DNA of 64,000 nucleotides from contig NZ_CP177163.1 of NCBI RefSeq assembly GCF_046736075.1, positions 2,418,001 through 2,482,000 on the forward strand, given 5' to 3'. Made by a program: the position numbers and the translations under genes. Under the pieces are notes generated by a model. The model was given only the letters and a program-made list of their open reading frames with translations, had not been told where the DNA came from and searched no databases. This DNA comes from Stenotrophomonas sp046736075 (GTDB taxonomy: Bacteria; Pseudomonadota; Gammaproteobacteria; Xanthomonadales; Xanthomonadaceae). Positions 1-8,743 of the stretch are shown in pieces. Each line of letters starts with the position of its first letter. Position 1 is the first letter of the stretch.

Positions 1-22
1 CTACGGATGCGTGGCTGGGCTC

Positions 23-46
23 GATTGCCGGGCAAGCCCGGCAATC
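23..46. repeat. Perfect hairpin next to SMAG-type palindromes
   Basis: Two 10-base arms (23-32 and 37-46) are perfect inverse complements around a 4-base loop. The window begins with CTAC, which could be the end of another GTAG-type palindrome outside it. No T-run follows on either strand, so a classic intrinsic terminator for the gene at 95-769 is not supported, although the hairpin could still block 3' exonucleases. Confidence 0.5.
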
Positions 47-66
47 CGGAGGCTGCCAGACACCCC

Positions 67-89
67 GTAGAGCCGGGCTCTGCCCGGCT
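67..89 (+). repeat. SMAG/GTAG-type REP palindrome
   Basis: A single 23-base palindrome starts with GTAG and has arms AGCCGGGC/GCCCGGCT. It lies 6 bases beyond the stop codon of the minus-strand yceH-like gene. The GTAG head, size and intergenic position match the SMAG family described in Stenotrophomonas maltophilia. Confidence 0.75.
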
Positions 90-94
90 GCTCT

Positions 95-769
95 TCAGCC
101 ACCCAATTGCGCGCGCAGCTCCGCCAGTTGTTCCTGCAACTCGGCCACGGTGGTCTCCAACTGCTGCACGCGCGCATCCAGCGCCGCGCTGCCACCACCG
201 CCACTGGTCGGCGCGGCCTTGTACGCCTCCGCCAGCGCCTGCACGTCCACCGGCCCGGCCAGCAGGTGCATGTAGCGGTCTTCGCGCTGGCCGCTGGCGC
301 GCGGCAGCTGGACGGCCAGGCCGCGCTGGATCATGCGCTCCACATGGTGGCGCAGCTCGTCGGCATCCTGGAACTGGAACAGCCGCTCGCTGCGGGTCAG
401 CAGCTCGTTCACCGTCTGCGGGCCGCGCAGCAGCAACAGGCCCAGGACCGCCAGCTGCTGGCGGGTCAGGTCCAGCGCGCTGCCGGCGCGGTGCTCGTAG
501 CGCTCGGCGCGCGAGGAAAACTGCTGGCGGGCCAGCCCCAGCGTCTCCAGCTGGCGCAGCGCGTGGTGCACGTCGCCGGCCGACAGGGCCATCACCGGCT
601 CACGCGCGGTCTTCTGGTTGGCCGCCACCTGGGCGGCATTGACCGTCAGCGGGTAGGCATCCGGGGTGGTGGCCTCCTTCTCGATCAGGCAGCCCAGGGT
701 GCGGGCCTGGGCCGCGCTCAGCACGGGCAGGGCAGGGGTCTGGGTGTCATCGGTCACGGGGCGCTCCAC
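95..769 (-). CDS. YceH family protein (DUF480/UPF0502)
   Basis: The 224-residue protein is mostly two winged-helix-like segments (about residues 15-170) followed by a Gly/Ser linker and a C-terminal leucine-rich coiled coil (about 195-224, LETTVAELQEQLAELRAQL). Length and the N-terminal segment LSAAQARTLGCLIEKEATTP fit the conserved YceH family, whose function is not established. The start is GTG; a second in-frame GTG four codons later is equally possible. The gene stands alone, divergent from the e(P4)-type nucleotidase. No catalytic residues are evident. Confidence 0.9.
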   Translation of the reverse strand: MERPVTDDTQTPALPVLSAAQARTLGCLIEKEATTPDAYPLTVNAAQVAANQKTAREPVMALSAGDVHHALRQLETLGLARQQFSSRAERYEHRAGSALDLTRQQLAVLGLLLLRGPQTVNELLTRSERLFQFQDADELRHHVERMIQRGLAVQLPRASGQREDRYMHLLAGPVDVQALAEAYKAAPTSGGGGSAALDARVQQLETTVAELQEQLAELRAQLGG

Positions 770-867
770 GGTCTTTCAGGGGGTGCAGCATAGCCGAGCC
801 CTACCGATGGCATGAACGGGGCCGGACAAGCCGGTAAACTGGCGCGACTTTGTTGCTGGTGATCCCG

Positions 868-1794
868 ATGCGTCGTACTGCTGCTGTTTCCCTGTCCGTG
901 CTTGCCTGCGCCGCGATGGCGCTGACCGCCTGCAAGCGCACCGAAGCCCCGGCCGATGCCGCTCCGCCGGTCGCCGCCGCTGCGGCCGCCGCGCCGGCTG
1001 CCACCGGCGATGCCGCCGTGGCCGCCAACGACAACCTCAATGCCGTGCTGTGGATGCAGCGTTCGCAGGAATACCGTGCGATCACCGAGCAGACCTACCG
1101 CGCCGCCGCCGACCGCCTGGATGCCGCGCTGAAGGAAGCCCACTGGGATGCGCTGGTGCCGGAAGAGCGCGGCAACGAAGCCAAGGGCCTGAAGCCGGCG
1201 GTGGTGCTGGACGTGGATGAGACCGTGCTGGACAACTCGCCCTACCAGGCGCGCCTGGTGCGCGACGGCAAGGAATACGACGAGATGACCTGGGACCAGT
1301 GGGTGGCCGAGAAGAAGGCCAAGGCGATCCCCGGCGTGGTCGACTTCGCCAAGGCGGCCAACGCCCGCGGCGTGACCCTGCTGTACATCTCCAACCGCGC
1401 CGTGCACCTCAAGGACGCCACCCTGGCCAACCTGCGCGCCGAGGGCCTGCCGGTGGCCGATGACAGCGTGTTCCTCGGTCTGGGCACCGTGGTGGAAGGC
1501 TGCGAGCAGGCCGGCAGCGAGAAGAACTGCCGCCGCCGCCTGGCCGGTCAGAAGTACCGCGTGCTGATGCAGTTCGGCGACCAGCTGGGCGATTTCGTCG
1601 AAGTCACCGCCAACACCAACGAGGGCCGCGACGCGCTGCTGCAGCAGTACCACGACTGGTTCGGCGAGCGCTGGTGGATGCTGCCCAACCCGACCTACGG
1701 CGGCTTCGAGCCGGCGCAGTTCAACAACGATTACACCCAGTCGCGCCAGGCCCGCCACGATGCCAAGCGCGCTGCGCTGGACTACGCGCCGTGA
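868..1794 (+). CDS. 5'-nucleotidase, lipoprotein e(P4) family (HAD acid phosphatase)
   Basis: The 308-residue lipoprotein has a signal peptide ending in the lipobox LTAC (Cys22), then an Ala/Pro-rich linker, then a class B-type HAD phosphatase domain with the nucleophile motif DVDETVLDNS (Asp115, Asp117) and the downstream segment YISNR. Family members are outer-membrane phosphatases that dephosphorylate nucleoside monophosphates or NMN before uptake. The ATG at 868 was chosen because the upstream in-frame TTG at 850 would put six extra residues before a perfect signal peptide. The stop codon overlaps the GTG of pyrF (GTGA), so the two are probably translationally coupled. Confidence 0.9.
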   Translation: MRRTAAVSLSVLACAAMALTACKRTEAPADAAPPVAAAAAAAPAATGDAAVAANDNLNAVLWMQRSQEYRAITEQTYRAAADRLDAALKEAHWDALVPEERGNEAKGLKPAVVLDVDETVLDNSPYQARLVRDGKEYDEMTWDQWVAEKKAKAIPGVVDFAKAANARGVTLLYISNRAVHLKDATLANLRAEGLPVADDSVFLGLGTVVEGCEQAGSEKNCRRRLAGQKYRVLMQFGDQLGDFVEVTANTNEGRDALLQQYHDWFGERWWMLPNPTYGGFEPAQFNNDYTQSRQARHDAKRAALDYAP

Positions 1795-2510
1795 GCCGCG
1801 CACCGCTGCCGCTGCGTGACGACGAGCGCCTGATCGTCGCGCTGGACGTGCCCGGCCGCGACGAGGCCCTGGCCTGGGTGGACCGGCTGGGCGACAGCGT
1901 GTCGTTCTACAAGATCGGCATGGAACTGCTGGCCTCGGGCGAGTACTTCCAGGTGCTCGATGCGCTCGCCGCACGCGACAAGCGCGTCTTCGTCGATCTG
2001 AAGTTCTTCGACATCCCCGCCACCGCCGCCGCGGTGATCAGGCGGTTGTCGCAGTGGCCGGTGAGCTACGCCACCATCCACGGCTGGCACCCGGCGATGA
2101 TGGAGGCCTGCGCCGCCGCCAACAGCGGCGACATGCGCCTGCTGGCGGTGACCGTGCTGACCTCGATGGGCCAGGACGACCTGCGCGGCATGGGCATCGA
2201 CCGCTCGCCGGTGGACGTGGTGGTCGAGCGCGCGCTCGCCGCCCAGGCGGCCGGCATCGACGGCGTCATCGCCTCTGGCCAGGAGGCCGCGCCGATCCGC
2301 GCCGCCACCGGGTCGGGCTTCTCCATCGTCTGCCCGGGCATCCGCCCGGGTGGCCCGGTGGGCGATGACCAGAAGCGCACCGTGGGCGTCGCCCAGGCCT
2401 TCGCCGATGGCGCCGATGCCATCGTGGTGGGTCGGCCGATCCGGCTGGCCGCCGATCCGCGCGCGGCCGCGCTCGCGATCCAGGCCGAAATCGCCTCGGC
2501 CCTGCGCTGA
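1791..2510 (+). CDS. pyrF: Orotidine 5'-phosphate decarboxylase
   Basis: The 239-residue enzyme converts OMP to UMP, the last step of de novo pyrimidine synthesis, in the cytosol. The diagnostic active-site stretch DLKFFDIPAT is at residues 69-78, with Lys71 and Asp74 as catalytic residues, and the phosphate-binding segment VVGRPI lies near the C terminus. The start is the GTG that overlaps the upstream stop by 4 bases; the longer open frame to 1674 only reads through the nucleotidase gene. A strong intrinsic terminator follows at once. Length is normal for the group I family. Confidence 0.97.
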   Translation: MSRAPLPLRDDERLIVALDVPGRDEALAWVDRLGDSVSFYKIGMELLASGEYFQVLDALAARDKRVFVDLKFFDIPATAAAVIRRLSQWPVSYATIHGWHPAMMEACAAANSGDMRLLAVTVLTSMGQDDLRGMGIDRSPVDVVVERALAAQAAGIDGVIASGQEAAPIRAATGSGFSIVCPGIRPGGPVGDDQKRTVGVAQAFADGADAIVVGRPIRLAADPRAAALAIQAEIASALR

Positions 2511-2519
2511 TCCCTGCAC

Positions 2520-2557
2520 AGTGCCGGCACCGCGCGTGCCGGCACTGGCGCGTTTTT
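2520..2557 (+). terminator. Intrinsic terminator after pyrF
   Basis: A perfect 10-base stem (AGTGCCGGCA, 2520-2529, with its complement at 2537-2546) is followed by GGCGCG and a run of five T. It begins 10 bases after the pyrF stop and should end the e(P4)-pyrF transcript. Confidence 0.85.
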
Positions 2558-2754
2558 CCGTGCCGGAACCGCGTCTCGTTGTCGTGTTGCGCACGGTTGC
2601 AGAAGTGAATCCATCAATCGCTACCGGGTCGCTGGCGACAGCGAACTGAGAGACGTCGCGCAGTCTGTTCCCCGCCTTTGCCGTCGAATCGACTCCGGCA
2701 CGTGCCGTCCTGGCCGTGTCGTTCGCTTCTTCATCCCTGCAAAGGAGTTGCAGC

Positions 2755-3576
2755 ATGCACATGCGTTATCGCGCGGCCCTGGCCGCCCTCGTCGTCGTAG
2801 CCACGATGTCCCCGGCGCTGGCCACCCCGCCCCTGGATGGGCACCGCCCGAAGATCATCGGCGGCATCGACGCCGAGCCCGGCCAATATCCGTTCATGGT
2901 CAGCCTGCAGAAGCTTGACCGGGGTGAGTCCGACCACGAACGGCACTGGTGCGGCGCCACCCTGATATCGCCGTCCTGGGTGCTGACCGCCGCGCACTGC
3001 GTGGAGGATGCGCAGCCGCGCGACTACGCCGTGCTGAGCGGCAAGACCGCGCTGGCCACCGCCGCGCGCCGGCGGGTGTCCAACATCAAGGCCATCCATG
3101 TCCACCCGGCCTACGACAGTCGCGGGCTGGTCAACGACATCGCCCTGATCCAACTGCGTCGCCCCGTCGCCAAGGGGCAGTTCGCCCTGCCGCTGCTCGG
3201 TGGCGACAGCGGCTACCTGCGCCGCGGCCGCCGCTTCACCGTGATCGGCTGGGGCACCACCGGTCTGGAAGGGCCGGAGGGGGCGCCGACCGTGCTGCAG
3301 ACCGTGCAGACGCCCTACGTGCCGTTCCGCGACTGCCGCCAGGCCTACCCCGGCCTGGAAGCGGGCAAGGTCATCTGCGCCGGCGAGGAAGGCATCGACA
3401 GCTGCCAGGGCGACTCGGGCGGCCCGCTGCTGGTGCAGCGCCAGGGCCAGTGGACGGTCCTCGGCACGGTCAGCTGGGGCGTAGGCTGCGCGCAGGCAGA
3501 CTACCCCGGCGTGTACGCACGGCTGTCGGACGGCCACATGGCCGACTTCATCCGGGCAACCTGGACCAACGACTAG
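2755..3576 (+). CDS. Secreted trypsin-like serine protease (S1 family)
   Basis: The 273-residue protein has a Sec signal peptide (cleavage near ALA-TPP, residue 23) and a short propeptide, then the typical mature N terminus IIGG at 34-37. The catalytic triad is visible: His81 in TAAHC, Asp128 in NDIAL and Ser221 in GDSGGP. Asp215, six residues before the serine, is the trypsin S1-pocket position and suggests cleavage after Arg or Lys. Cysteines around the His and Ser motifs could form the usual disulfides. The ATG at 2755 is favoured over an upstream GTG (2716) because AAAGGAG lies 7 bases before it. It has its own 240-base upstream region and a terminator. Confidence 0.93.
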   Translation: MHMRYRAALAALVVVATMSPALATPPLDGHRPKIIGGIDAEPGQYPFMVSLQKLDRGESDHERHWCGATLISPSWVLTAAHCVEDAQPRDYAVLSGKTALATAARRRVSNIKAIHVHPAYDSRGLVNDIALIQLRRPVAKGQFALPLLGGDSGYLRRGRRFTVIGWGTTGLEGPEGAPTVLQTVQTPYVPFRDCRQAYPGLEAGKVICAGEEGIDSCQGDSGGPLLVQRQGQWTVLGTVSWGVGCAQADYPGVYARLSDGHMADFIRATWTND

Positions 3577-3590
3577 CCCCTGCCAGGCAC

Positions 3591-3637
3591 GGGCACCGCG
3601 CCGGCCCGGCCGGTGTCCGTTCTTTTTCCTTGTTTTT
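3591..3637 (+). terminator. Probable intrinsic terminator after the protease gene
   Basis: An imperfect GC-rich hairpin (about 3592-3618, arms around GCACCG and CCGGTGTC) is followed by a T-rich run (TTCTTTTTCCTTGTTTTT). Its position 15 bases after the stop codon fits termination of the protease transcript. Confidence 0.6.
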
Positions 3638-3737
3638 CAATGGCCTGTGGCCGCCGTCGGGGGCGCCGCAAGGGCCCGGCTTGCCGCTTCGGGGCCGCAG
3701 GCCGCAAGATGCGGACCGGTCCGGGGAGTCCGAATTC

Positions 3738-4706
3738 ATGTCCATGCCGTTGATGCTAGGGCGTTGTCGAGAGTGGGTACTGGCGCTGTCGTTCTGCGGC
3801 CTGGTGCTGCTCAGTGCCTGCAAGCGTGACCAGATCGATCCGGATGCACCGGCGGCCGAGCCGGTGGCGGCCCTGCGCCAGCTGGCCCGGCACGTCGCCG
3901 ACAACGACCTGGTGGGCTATGCGCAGGCGTCGGTGCCGCCGGCCCAGTACGAGCGCCTGCAGGCTGCCTGGGCCCAGGGACGCAGCCGCTGGCCGCTGAC
4001 CGAACTGCCGCTGGATGGCCAGTTCCTGCCCATGATGGCCGCACTGTCGCGGCCGGATGCGCCGCAGCGCCTGCAGCGCGCCTTTGATGCGCAGATTGCC
4101 GGCCAGGCCACCGGGGTGCGCCAGGCCGCGCATTCGATGGGCCTGTTCGGCGTGCAGTACCTGCGCAACCAGAGCGGGTACAGCGAAACCGAGCGCGCCC
4201 ATTACACCCAGGTGGTCGACGCGCTCAGTCGCTGGGCCGCTGCGGCCCCGCTGACCGACAAGCAGCGCGCCCGCACCACCATCACCCTGCTGACGGCCAC
4301 GGCACGGACCACCGCGCTGTCCACCGAGGAGCAGCTGCAGGCGGCTGGCATGGAAGGCGCGCTGCGCCGGCTGGGACCGTTCGCCAAGGCCTTCAAGACC
4401 GCCCTGGCCAGCTACGGCCTGTCGCTGGACACCGCGCTGACCGAACTGCGCGGCGAACTGGTGTCCCAGCAGGGCGATACCGCTGTGGTGCGGATCCAGT
4501 ACCCGTTGGCGGGCGAACAGATCGACGCGCAGGTGCGCATGACCCGTCGCGACGGCCACTGGTATGTGGCGCGGACGCTGGAAGACACCGACGCGCTGCT
4601 GCAGGCCGCTGCGGCCGCGCAAGCTGAACATGACGCCGCCGAGGCGGCCAAAGCAGAGGCGGACGCCGCGGTCAAGGACGGTGCTTCCGCACCGGCTAAG
4701 CCATAA
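3738..4706 (+). CDS. Hypothetical lipoprotein upstream of plsB
   Basis: The 322-residue protein begins with a signal peptide ending LLSAC, a lipobox, so it should be lipid-anchored. The remainder is helical and alanine-rich; the C-terminal 45 residues are an Ala/Glu/Lys-rich, probably coiled tail (AAAAAQAEHDAAEAAKAEADAAV). A segment near residues 235-285 (ELVSQQGDTAVVRIQY, RRDGHWYVARTL) resembles small beta-rich DUF-type domains found in envelope proteins. No enzyme motif was found. GGGGAG lies about 10 bases before the ATG. The TAA overlaps the plsB start (TAATG), implying co-translation with plsB. I do not recognise the family. Confidence 0.85.
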   Translation: MSMPLMLGRCREWVLALSFCGLVLLSACKRDQIDPDAPAAEPVAALRQLARHVADNDLVGYAQASVPPAQYERLQAAWAQGRSRWPLTELPLDGQFLPMMAALSRPDAPQRLQRAFDAQIAGQATGVRQAAHSMGLFGVQYLRNQSGYSETERAHYTQVVDALSRWAAAAPLTDKQRARTTITLLTATARTTALSTEEQLQAAGMEGALRRLGPFAKAFKTALASYGLSLDTALTELRGELVSQQGDTAVVRIQYPLAGEQIDAQVRMTRRDGHWYVARTLEDTDALLQAAAAAQAEHDAAEAAKAEADAAVKDGASAPAKP

Positions 4707-7396
4707 TGAAGCCGATGCCGAACCAGAATCCCCTGCCTTTCCCCGGCGAAGAGCCGCCCAAGACGCCGGACGCACCGTCCGCGTCGCCCGACACCGCGCC
4801 CGTGGCCGGCACCCCGGCCGAGCCCGGTGAGGCCTCGCCTGCGGCCGATCCGGCGGCGACCGCGCCGTCCGCCATCGTGCCCGGCACGCGTGCCCCGGTG
4901 GGCCGCCGCCCGTGGTGGGCACGCCTGCTCGGCCGGCTGGTCGAACCCTGGCTGTCGCTGAAGATCGAACCCGAGCACCCCGGCCAATACAACGATGGCC
5001 GCCCGGTGGTCTACGTGCTGGAAGACTACGGTCTGTCCAATGCCCTGATCCTGGACAAGGCCTGCCGTGAAGCCGGCCTGCCCTCGCCGCTGGTGCCCAT
5101 TGCCGGCGACCCCACCGGGCGCAAGCGCGCCTACCTGGCCTTGTCCCGGCGCAGCAGCAGCAACTCGCTGATTCCCGAGCAGCGCGGCGCCAAGACCCAT
5201 TCGGACTCGCTGGCCAAGGTGCTGCAGGCCCATCGCGCGCGCGATGAGCTGGACGTGCATCTGGTCCCGGTGTCGATCTTCGTCGGCCGTGCGCCGGACA
5301 AGCAGAGCGGCTGGTTCGCCGTGCTGTTCTCGGAAAACTGGGCGCTGGTGGGCCGTTTCCGTCGCCTGCTGGCCGTGCTGCTCAATGGCCGCAGCACCAT
5401 CGTGCGGTTCGCCCCGCCGATCTCGCTGCGTACCACCGTGGACGAGGGGCTGGACCCCGAACGGACCGTACGCAAGCTGCAGCGCGTGCTGCGCACGCAT
5501 TTCCGCCGCATCCGCGAATCGGTGATCGGCCCGGATCTGTCCACCCGCCGGCTGCTGGTGGACAAGGTGCTGGATGCCGATACGGTGCGCGAGGCGATCG
5601 CCTCGCAGGCCAAGCGCGACAACTCCAAGCCGGCCGACGCCTGGAAGAAGGCGCATGCCTACGCCTGGGAAATCGCCGCGGACTATTCCAGCCCGGTGGT
5701 GCGCTCGGCCAGCTTCATGCTCAGCCACGTCTGGAACCGCATCTACGCCGGCGTGCTGGTCCATCACCTGGACAAGTTCAAGGCCGCCGCGCCCGGGCAC
5801 GAAGTGGTCTACGTGCCCAGCCACCGCAGCCACATGGACTACCTGCTGCTGTCCTACCTGCTGTACGACCGCGGCATCGTGCCGCCGCACATCGTGGCCG
5901 GCATCAACCTGAACCTGCCGGTGGTGGGCACGCTGCTGCGCAAGGGTGGCGCGTTCTTCATCCGCCGCTCGATCCGCGGCAATGCGCTGTACTCGGCGGT
6001 CCTCAGCGAGTACGTGGCGCAGCTGGTGGCCGGTGGCTACTCGATCGAATATTTCGTCGAGGGCGGCCGCTCGCGTACGGGCCGCCTGCTGCAGCCCAAG
6101 GGCGGCATGATCTCGATGACGCTGCGCGCCTTCCTGCGCCAGCCGCGCAAGCCGGTGCTGTTCCAGCCGGTCTACATCGGCTATGAAAAGCTGATGGAAG
6201 GCGGCAGCTACCTGGATGAACTGTCCGGGCGGCCGAAGGAAAAGGAATCGATCTGGCAGCTGCTGTGGTCCATTCCCAAGGTGCTCAAGCAGAACTACGG
6301 CCAGGTGGTGGTGAACTTCGGCGAGCCGATCGCGCTCAACGACGTGCTGGCGCAGCAGGCACCGGACTGGAACGGGCAGCCGGTTGGCGAAGATGAAAAG
6401 CCGTCGTGGCTGTCGGGCACGGTCGACCACCTTGCCGAACGCATCCAGGTGCACATCAACGGCGCCGCCGACGTCAATCCGATCAACCTGCTGGCGCTGG
6501 CGCTGCTGTCCACGCCCAAGCACGCGATGGGCGAGGCCGACCTGATCGCGCAGATCGAGCTGTGCAAGACCCTGCTGGTGGAAATGCCCTACTCCGATCG
6601 CGTGACGGTGACCCCGCACTCGCCGGAGCGGATCATCGCCCATGCCGAGGAAATCAACGTCCTGACCCGCATCAAGCACCCGCTCGGCGATGTGCTCAGC
6701 GTCAGCGGCGATACGGCGGTGCTGCTCAGCTACTTCCGCAACAATGTCCTGCACCTGTTCACCGCCTCGTCGTGGGTGGCCTGCTGCTTCCAGAACAACC
6801 GCCGCATGAGCCGCACCGGCCTGGTGCAGCTGGGCCGCACGGTGTACCCGTTCCTGCAGGCCGAGCTGTTCCTGCCGTGGACTGAGGACGAATTCGCCCA
6901 GCGCATCGAGCAGACCATCAACGTGTTCGTGCGCGAGGGTCTGCTGCAGAACGTCAATGACGACGACGGCGGCATCCTGGCGCGCAACACCGGGCAGACC
7001 GACGAAGTCTTCCGTCTGCGCGCCATCGGCCACTCGCTGCAGCAGGCGTTCGAGCGGTACTACATCGCCATCTCGGTGCTGGTGAAGAACGGTCCGGGCA
7101 CGCTGGGGGCGGCCGAGCTGGAAAGCCTGTGCCAGCAGGCTGCACAGCGCCTGAGCCTGCTGTACGCGCCTGCCGCGCCGGAGTTCTTCGACCGCACGCT
7201 GTTCCGTGGCTTCATCCAGAAGCTGCGCGAGCTGCGCCTGGTGTGGCCGGACGAAAACAGCAAGCTGCTGTTCGACGACCGCCTGGATGCCTGGGCCAAG
7301 GATGCCAAGTTCATCCTGGGTCGCGAGCTGCGCCACACCATCGAACGGGTCAGCCCGGAAGCGGCCAAGCCGGACGAACCGGTGGCGCAGGATTGA
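4706..7396 (+). CDS. plsB: Glycerol-3-phosphate 1-O-acyltransferase
   Basis: The 896-residue inner-membrane enzyme acylates sn-glycerol 3-phosphate at position 1, starting phospholipid synthesis. The acyltransferase HX4D motif is HRSHMD (His373-Asp378), followed by the glycerol-3-phosphate-binding blocks GAFFIRRSIRGNALYSAV and FVEGGRSRTGRLL and the block PVYIGYEKLMEGGSY. It is longer than E. coli PlsB (about 807 residues) because of a Pro/Ala-rich N-terminal extension of roughly 70 residues. Its start overlaps the stop of the preceding lipoprotein gene by one base. Two SMAG palindromes follow the stop. Confidence 0.97.
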   Translation: MKPMPNQNPLPFPGEEPPKTPDAPSASPDTAPVAGTPAEPGEASPAADPAATAPSAIVPGTRAPVGRRPWWARLLGRLVEPWLSLKIEPEHPGQYNDGRPVVYVLEDYGLSNALILDKACREAGLPSPLVPIAGDPTGRKRAYLALSRRSSSNSLIPEQRGAKTHSDSLAKVLQAHRARDELDVHLVPVSIFVGRAPDKQSGWFAVLFSENWALVGRFRRLLAVLLNGRSTIVRFAPPISLRTTVDEGLDPERTVRKLQRVLRTHFRRIRESVIGPDLSTRRLLVDKVLDADTVREAIASQAKRDNSKPADAWKKAHAYAWEIAADYSSPVVRSASFMLSHVWNRIYAGVLVHHLDKFKAAAPGHEVVYVPSHRSHMDYLLLSYLLYDRGIVPPHIVAGINLNLPVVGTLLRKGGAFFIRRSIRGNALYSAVLSEYVAQLVAGGYSIEYFVEGGRSRTGRLLQPKGGMISMTLRAFLRQPRKPVLFQPVYIGYEKLMEGGSYLDELSGRPKEKESIWQLLWSIPKVLKQNYGQVVVNFGEPIALNDVLAQQAPDWNGQPVGEDEKPSWLSGTVDHLAERIQVHINGAADVNPINLLALALLSTPKHAMGEADLIAQIELCKTLLVEMPYSDRVTVTPHSPERIIAHAEEINVLTRIKHPLGDVLSVSGDTAVLLSYFRNNVLHLFTASSWVACCFQNNRRMSRTGLVQLGRTVYPFLQAELFLPWTEDEFAQRIEQTINVFVREGLLQNVNDDDGGILARNTGQTDEVFRLRAIGHSLQQAFERYYIAISVLVKNGPGTLGAAELESLCQQAAQRLSLLYAPAAPEFFDRTLFRGFIQKLRELRLVWPDENSKLLFDDRLDAWAKDAKFILGRELRHTIERVSPEAAKPDEPVAQD

Positions 7397-7406
7397 GGCA
7401 GGGAGC

Positions 7407-7466
7407 AGCCGACCAACGGTCGGCTCTACCGGGGGCGAGGAGCAGCCGACCAACGGTCGGCTCTAC
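7407..7466 (-). repeat. Two SMAG/GTAG palindromes in direct repeat after plsB
   Basis: Two identical 23-base palindromes (7407-7429 and 7444-7466) end in CTAC, the GTAG head on the minus strand, and share arms AGCCGACC/GGTCGGCT. They are 37 bases apart, between plsB and the convergent YdcH-like gene, where they may serve as a processing or termination structure. Confidence 0.8.
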
Positions 7467-7487
7467 CGGAATGCGCCGGGCGCGGTG

Positions 7488-7697
7488 CTACGCCGGTTCG
7501 TCGGGAATCAGCATGTCTTCGAGTTTGGCGATGCAGTCCTTGAGCTGCAGCTTGCGCCGCTTCAGGCGCTTGGCGTCCAGCTCGTCGTCGCCATTGGCGG
7601 CCATGTGCAGGATCTGCTCATCGAGCGCGCGGTGCTCCTGCCGGAGCACGGCAAGACGGGCACTGATCTCGGCGGGTGTCAGGGTATCCACAGCCAT
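7488..7697 (-). CDS. YdcH family small protein (DUF465)
   Basis: The 69-residue protein is charged and helical: residues 10-30 and 45-65 form two amphipathic helices joined by the segment NGDDELDAKRLKRRKLQLKD. Size and the motif LDAKRLKRRKLQLKDCIAKLE fit the YdcH/DUF465 family, whose function is unknown. The ATG at 7697 gives the family length; further upstream starts would run into sequence shared with the ttcA leader. It is divergent from ttcA, with about 80 bases between them. Confidence 0.85.
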   Translation of the reverse strand: MAVDTLTPAEISARLAVLRQEHRALDEQILHMAANGDDELDAKRLKRRKLQLKDCIAKLEDMLIPDEPA

Positions 7698-7788
7698 TGA
7701 GCATACACATCCATGATGACGCCCGGGAGTGAACGCAGTCACTTCCCGGTCGCCGTGGTGGCGGCCCCGAGCCGGTAGAATGCTGCCC

Positions 7789-8694
7789 ATGAGCGCCGTC
7801 CTGCCCTTGCCCGATCCTGTCCTGCGCGCCCGCGATCCGCGTGCGGCCGAGGCGGAGCAGGACAAGCTGGCGCGGCGGTTGCGTCGCCAGGTTGGCCAGG
7901 CCATCGGCGACTTCGGCATGATCGAGGCCGGCGACCGGGTGATGGTCTGCCTGTCCGGTGGCAAGGACAGCTACACCCTGCTGGACGTGCTGCTGCAGCT
8001 GCAGAAAAAGGCACCGGTGGAGTTCGAGCTGGTGGCGGTCAACCTGGATCAGAAGCAACCCGGTTTCCCCACCGACGTCCTGCCGGGCTACCTGCGCTCG
8101 ATCGGCGTGCCCTTCCAGATCATCGAGCAGGACACCTACTCGGTGGTCACCCGGGTGATCCCGGAAGGGCGCACGATGTGCTCGCTGTGTTCGCGGCTGC
8201 GGCGCGGCGCGCTGTACCGGCATGCGGCCGAGCATGGCTTTACCAAGATCGCCCTGGGCCACCATCGCGACGACAGCGTGGCCACGTTTTTCCTGAACCT
8301 GTTCCACCACGCCAAGCTGTCGGCGATGCCGCCCAAACTGCGCAGCGACGATGGCGCGCACGTGGTGATCCGCCCGCTGGCCTACGTCAGTGAACAGGAC
8401 ATCGCCCGCTACGCGCAGATGCGCGCGTTCCCGATCATCCCGTGCACGCTGTGCGGCAGCCAGGACACCCTGCAACGTCGCCAGGTCGCGCAGATGCTGC
8501 AGGGCTGGGAGCAGGCGCACCCGGGGCGGATCGACCAGATCGCGCGCGCGCTGGGCAACATCCATCCCTCGCAGCTGGCCGACCCGGCCCTGTTCGATTT
8601 CCTGTCGCTGGGGCGCGTGCAGAACGCCGCGCCGGCCGCCCCGCGCGGGTGGCCCACCTTCGATGACGCTGGCGAGGCACCGCCGCCGGCATAG
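7789..8694 (+). CDS. ttcA: tRNA 2-thiocytidine biosynthesis protein
   Basis: The 301-residue enzyme inserts sulfur at cytidine 32 of certain tRNAs, using ATP and a [4Fe-4S] cluster. The PP-loop SGGKDS is at residues 56-61, and the cluster cysteines are visible as CSLC (Cys131, Cys134) and CTLC (Cys222). GHHRDD at 158-162 is also typical. An ATG three codons upstream (7780) is an alternative start. It is followed 49 bases later by rdgC on the same strand. The protein is cytoplasmic, of normal length, with all key residues present. Confidence 0.96.
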   Translation: MSAVLPLPDPVLRARDPRAAEAEQDKLARRLRRQVGQAIGDFGMIEAGDRVMVCLSGGKDSYTLLDVLLQLQKKAPVEFELVAVNLDQKQPGFPTDVLPGYLRSIGVPFQIIEQDTYSVVTRVIPEGRTMCSLCSRLRRGALYRHAAEHGFTKIALGHHRDDSVATFFLNLFHHAKLSAMPPKLRSDDGAHVVIRPLAYVSEQDIARYAQMRAFPIIPCTLCGSQDTLQRRQVAQMLQGWEQAHPGRIDQIARALGNIHPSQLADPALFDFLSLGRVQNAAPAAPRGWPTFDDAGEAPPPA

Positions 8695-8743
8695 CCGGTC
8701 CACCGTGCCTTGCGTCCCTTCCACGCTCTCATTCCGGAATTCC

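Noticed and set aside
2949..3737. Long N-terminal extension of the lipoprotein before plsB
   Set aside because: This frame reads through the protease gene out of phase; the lipoprotein signal peptide at 3738 marks the real start.
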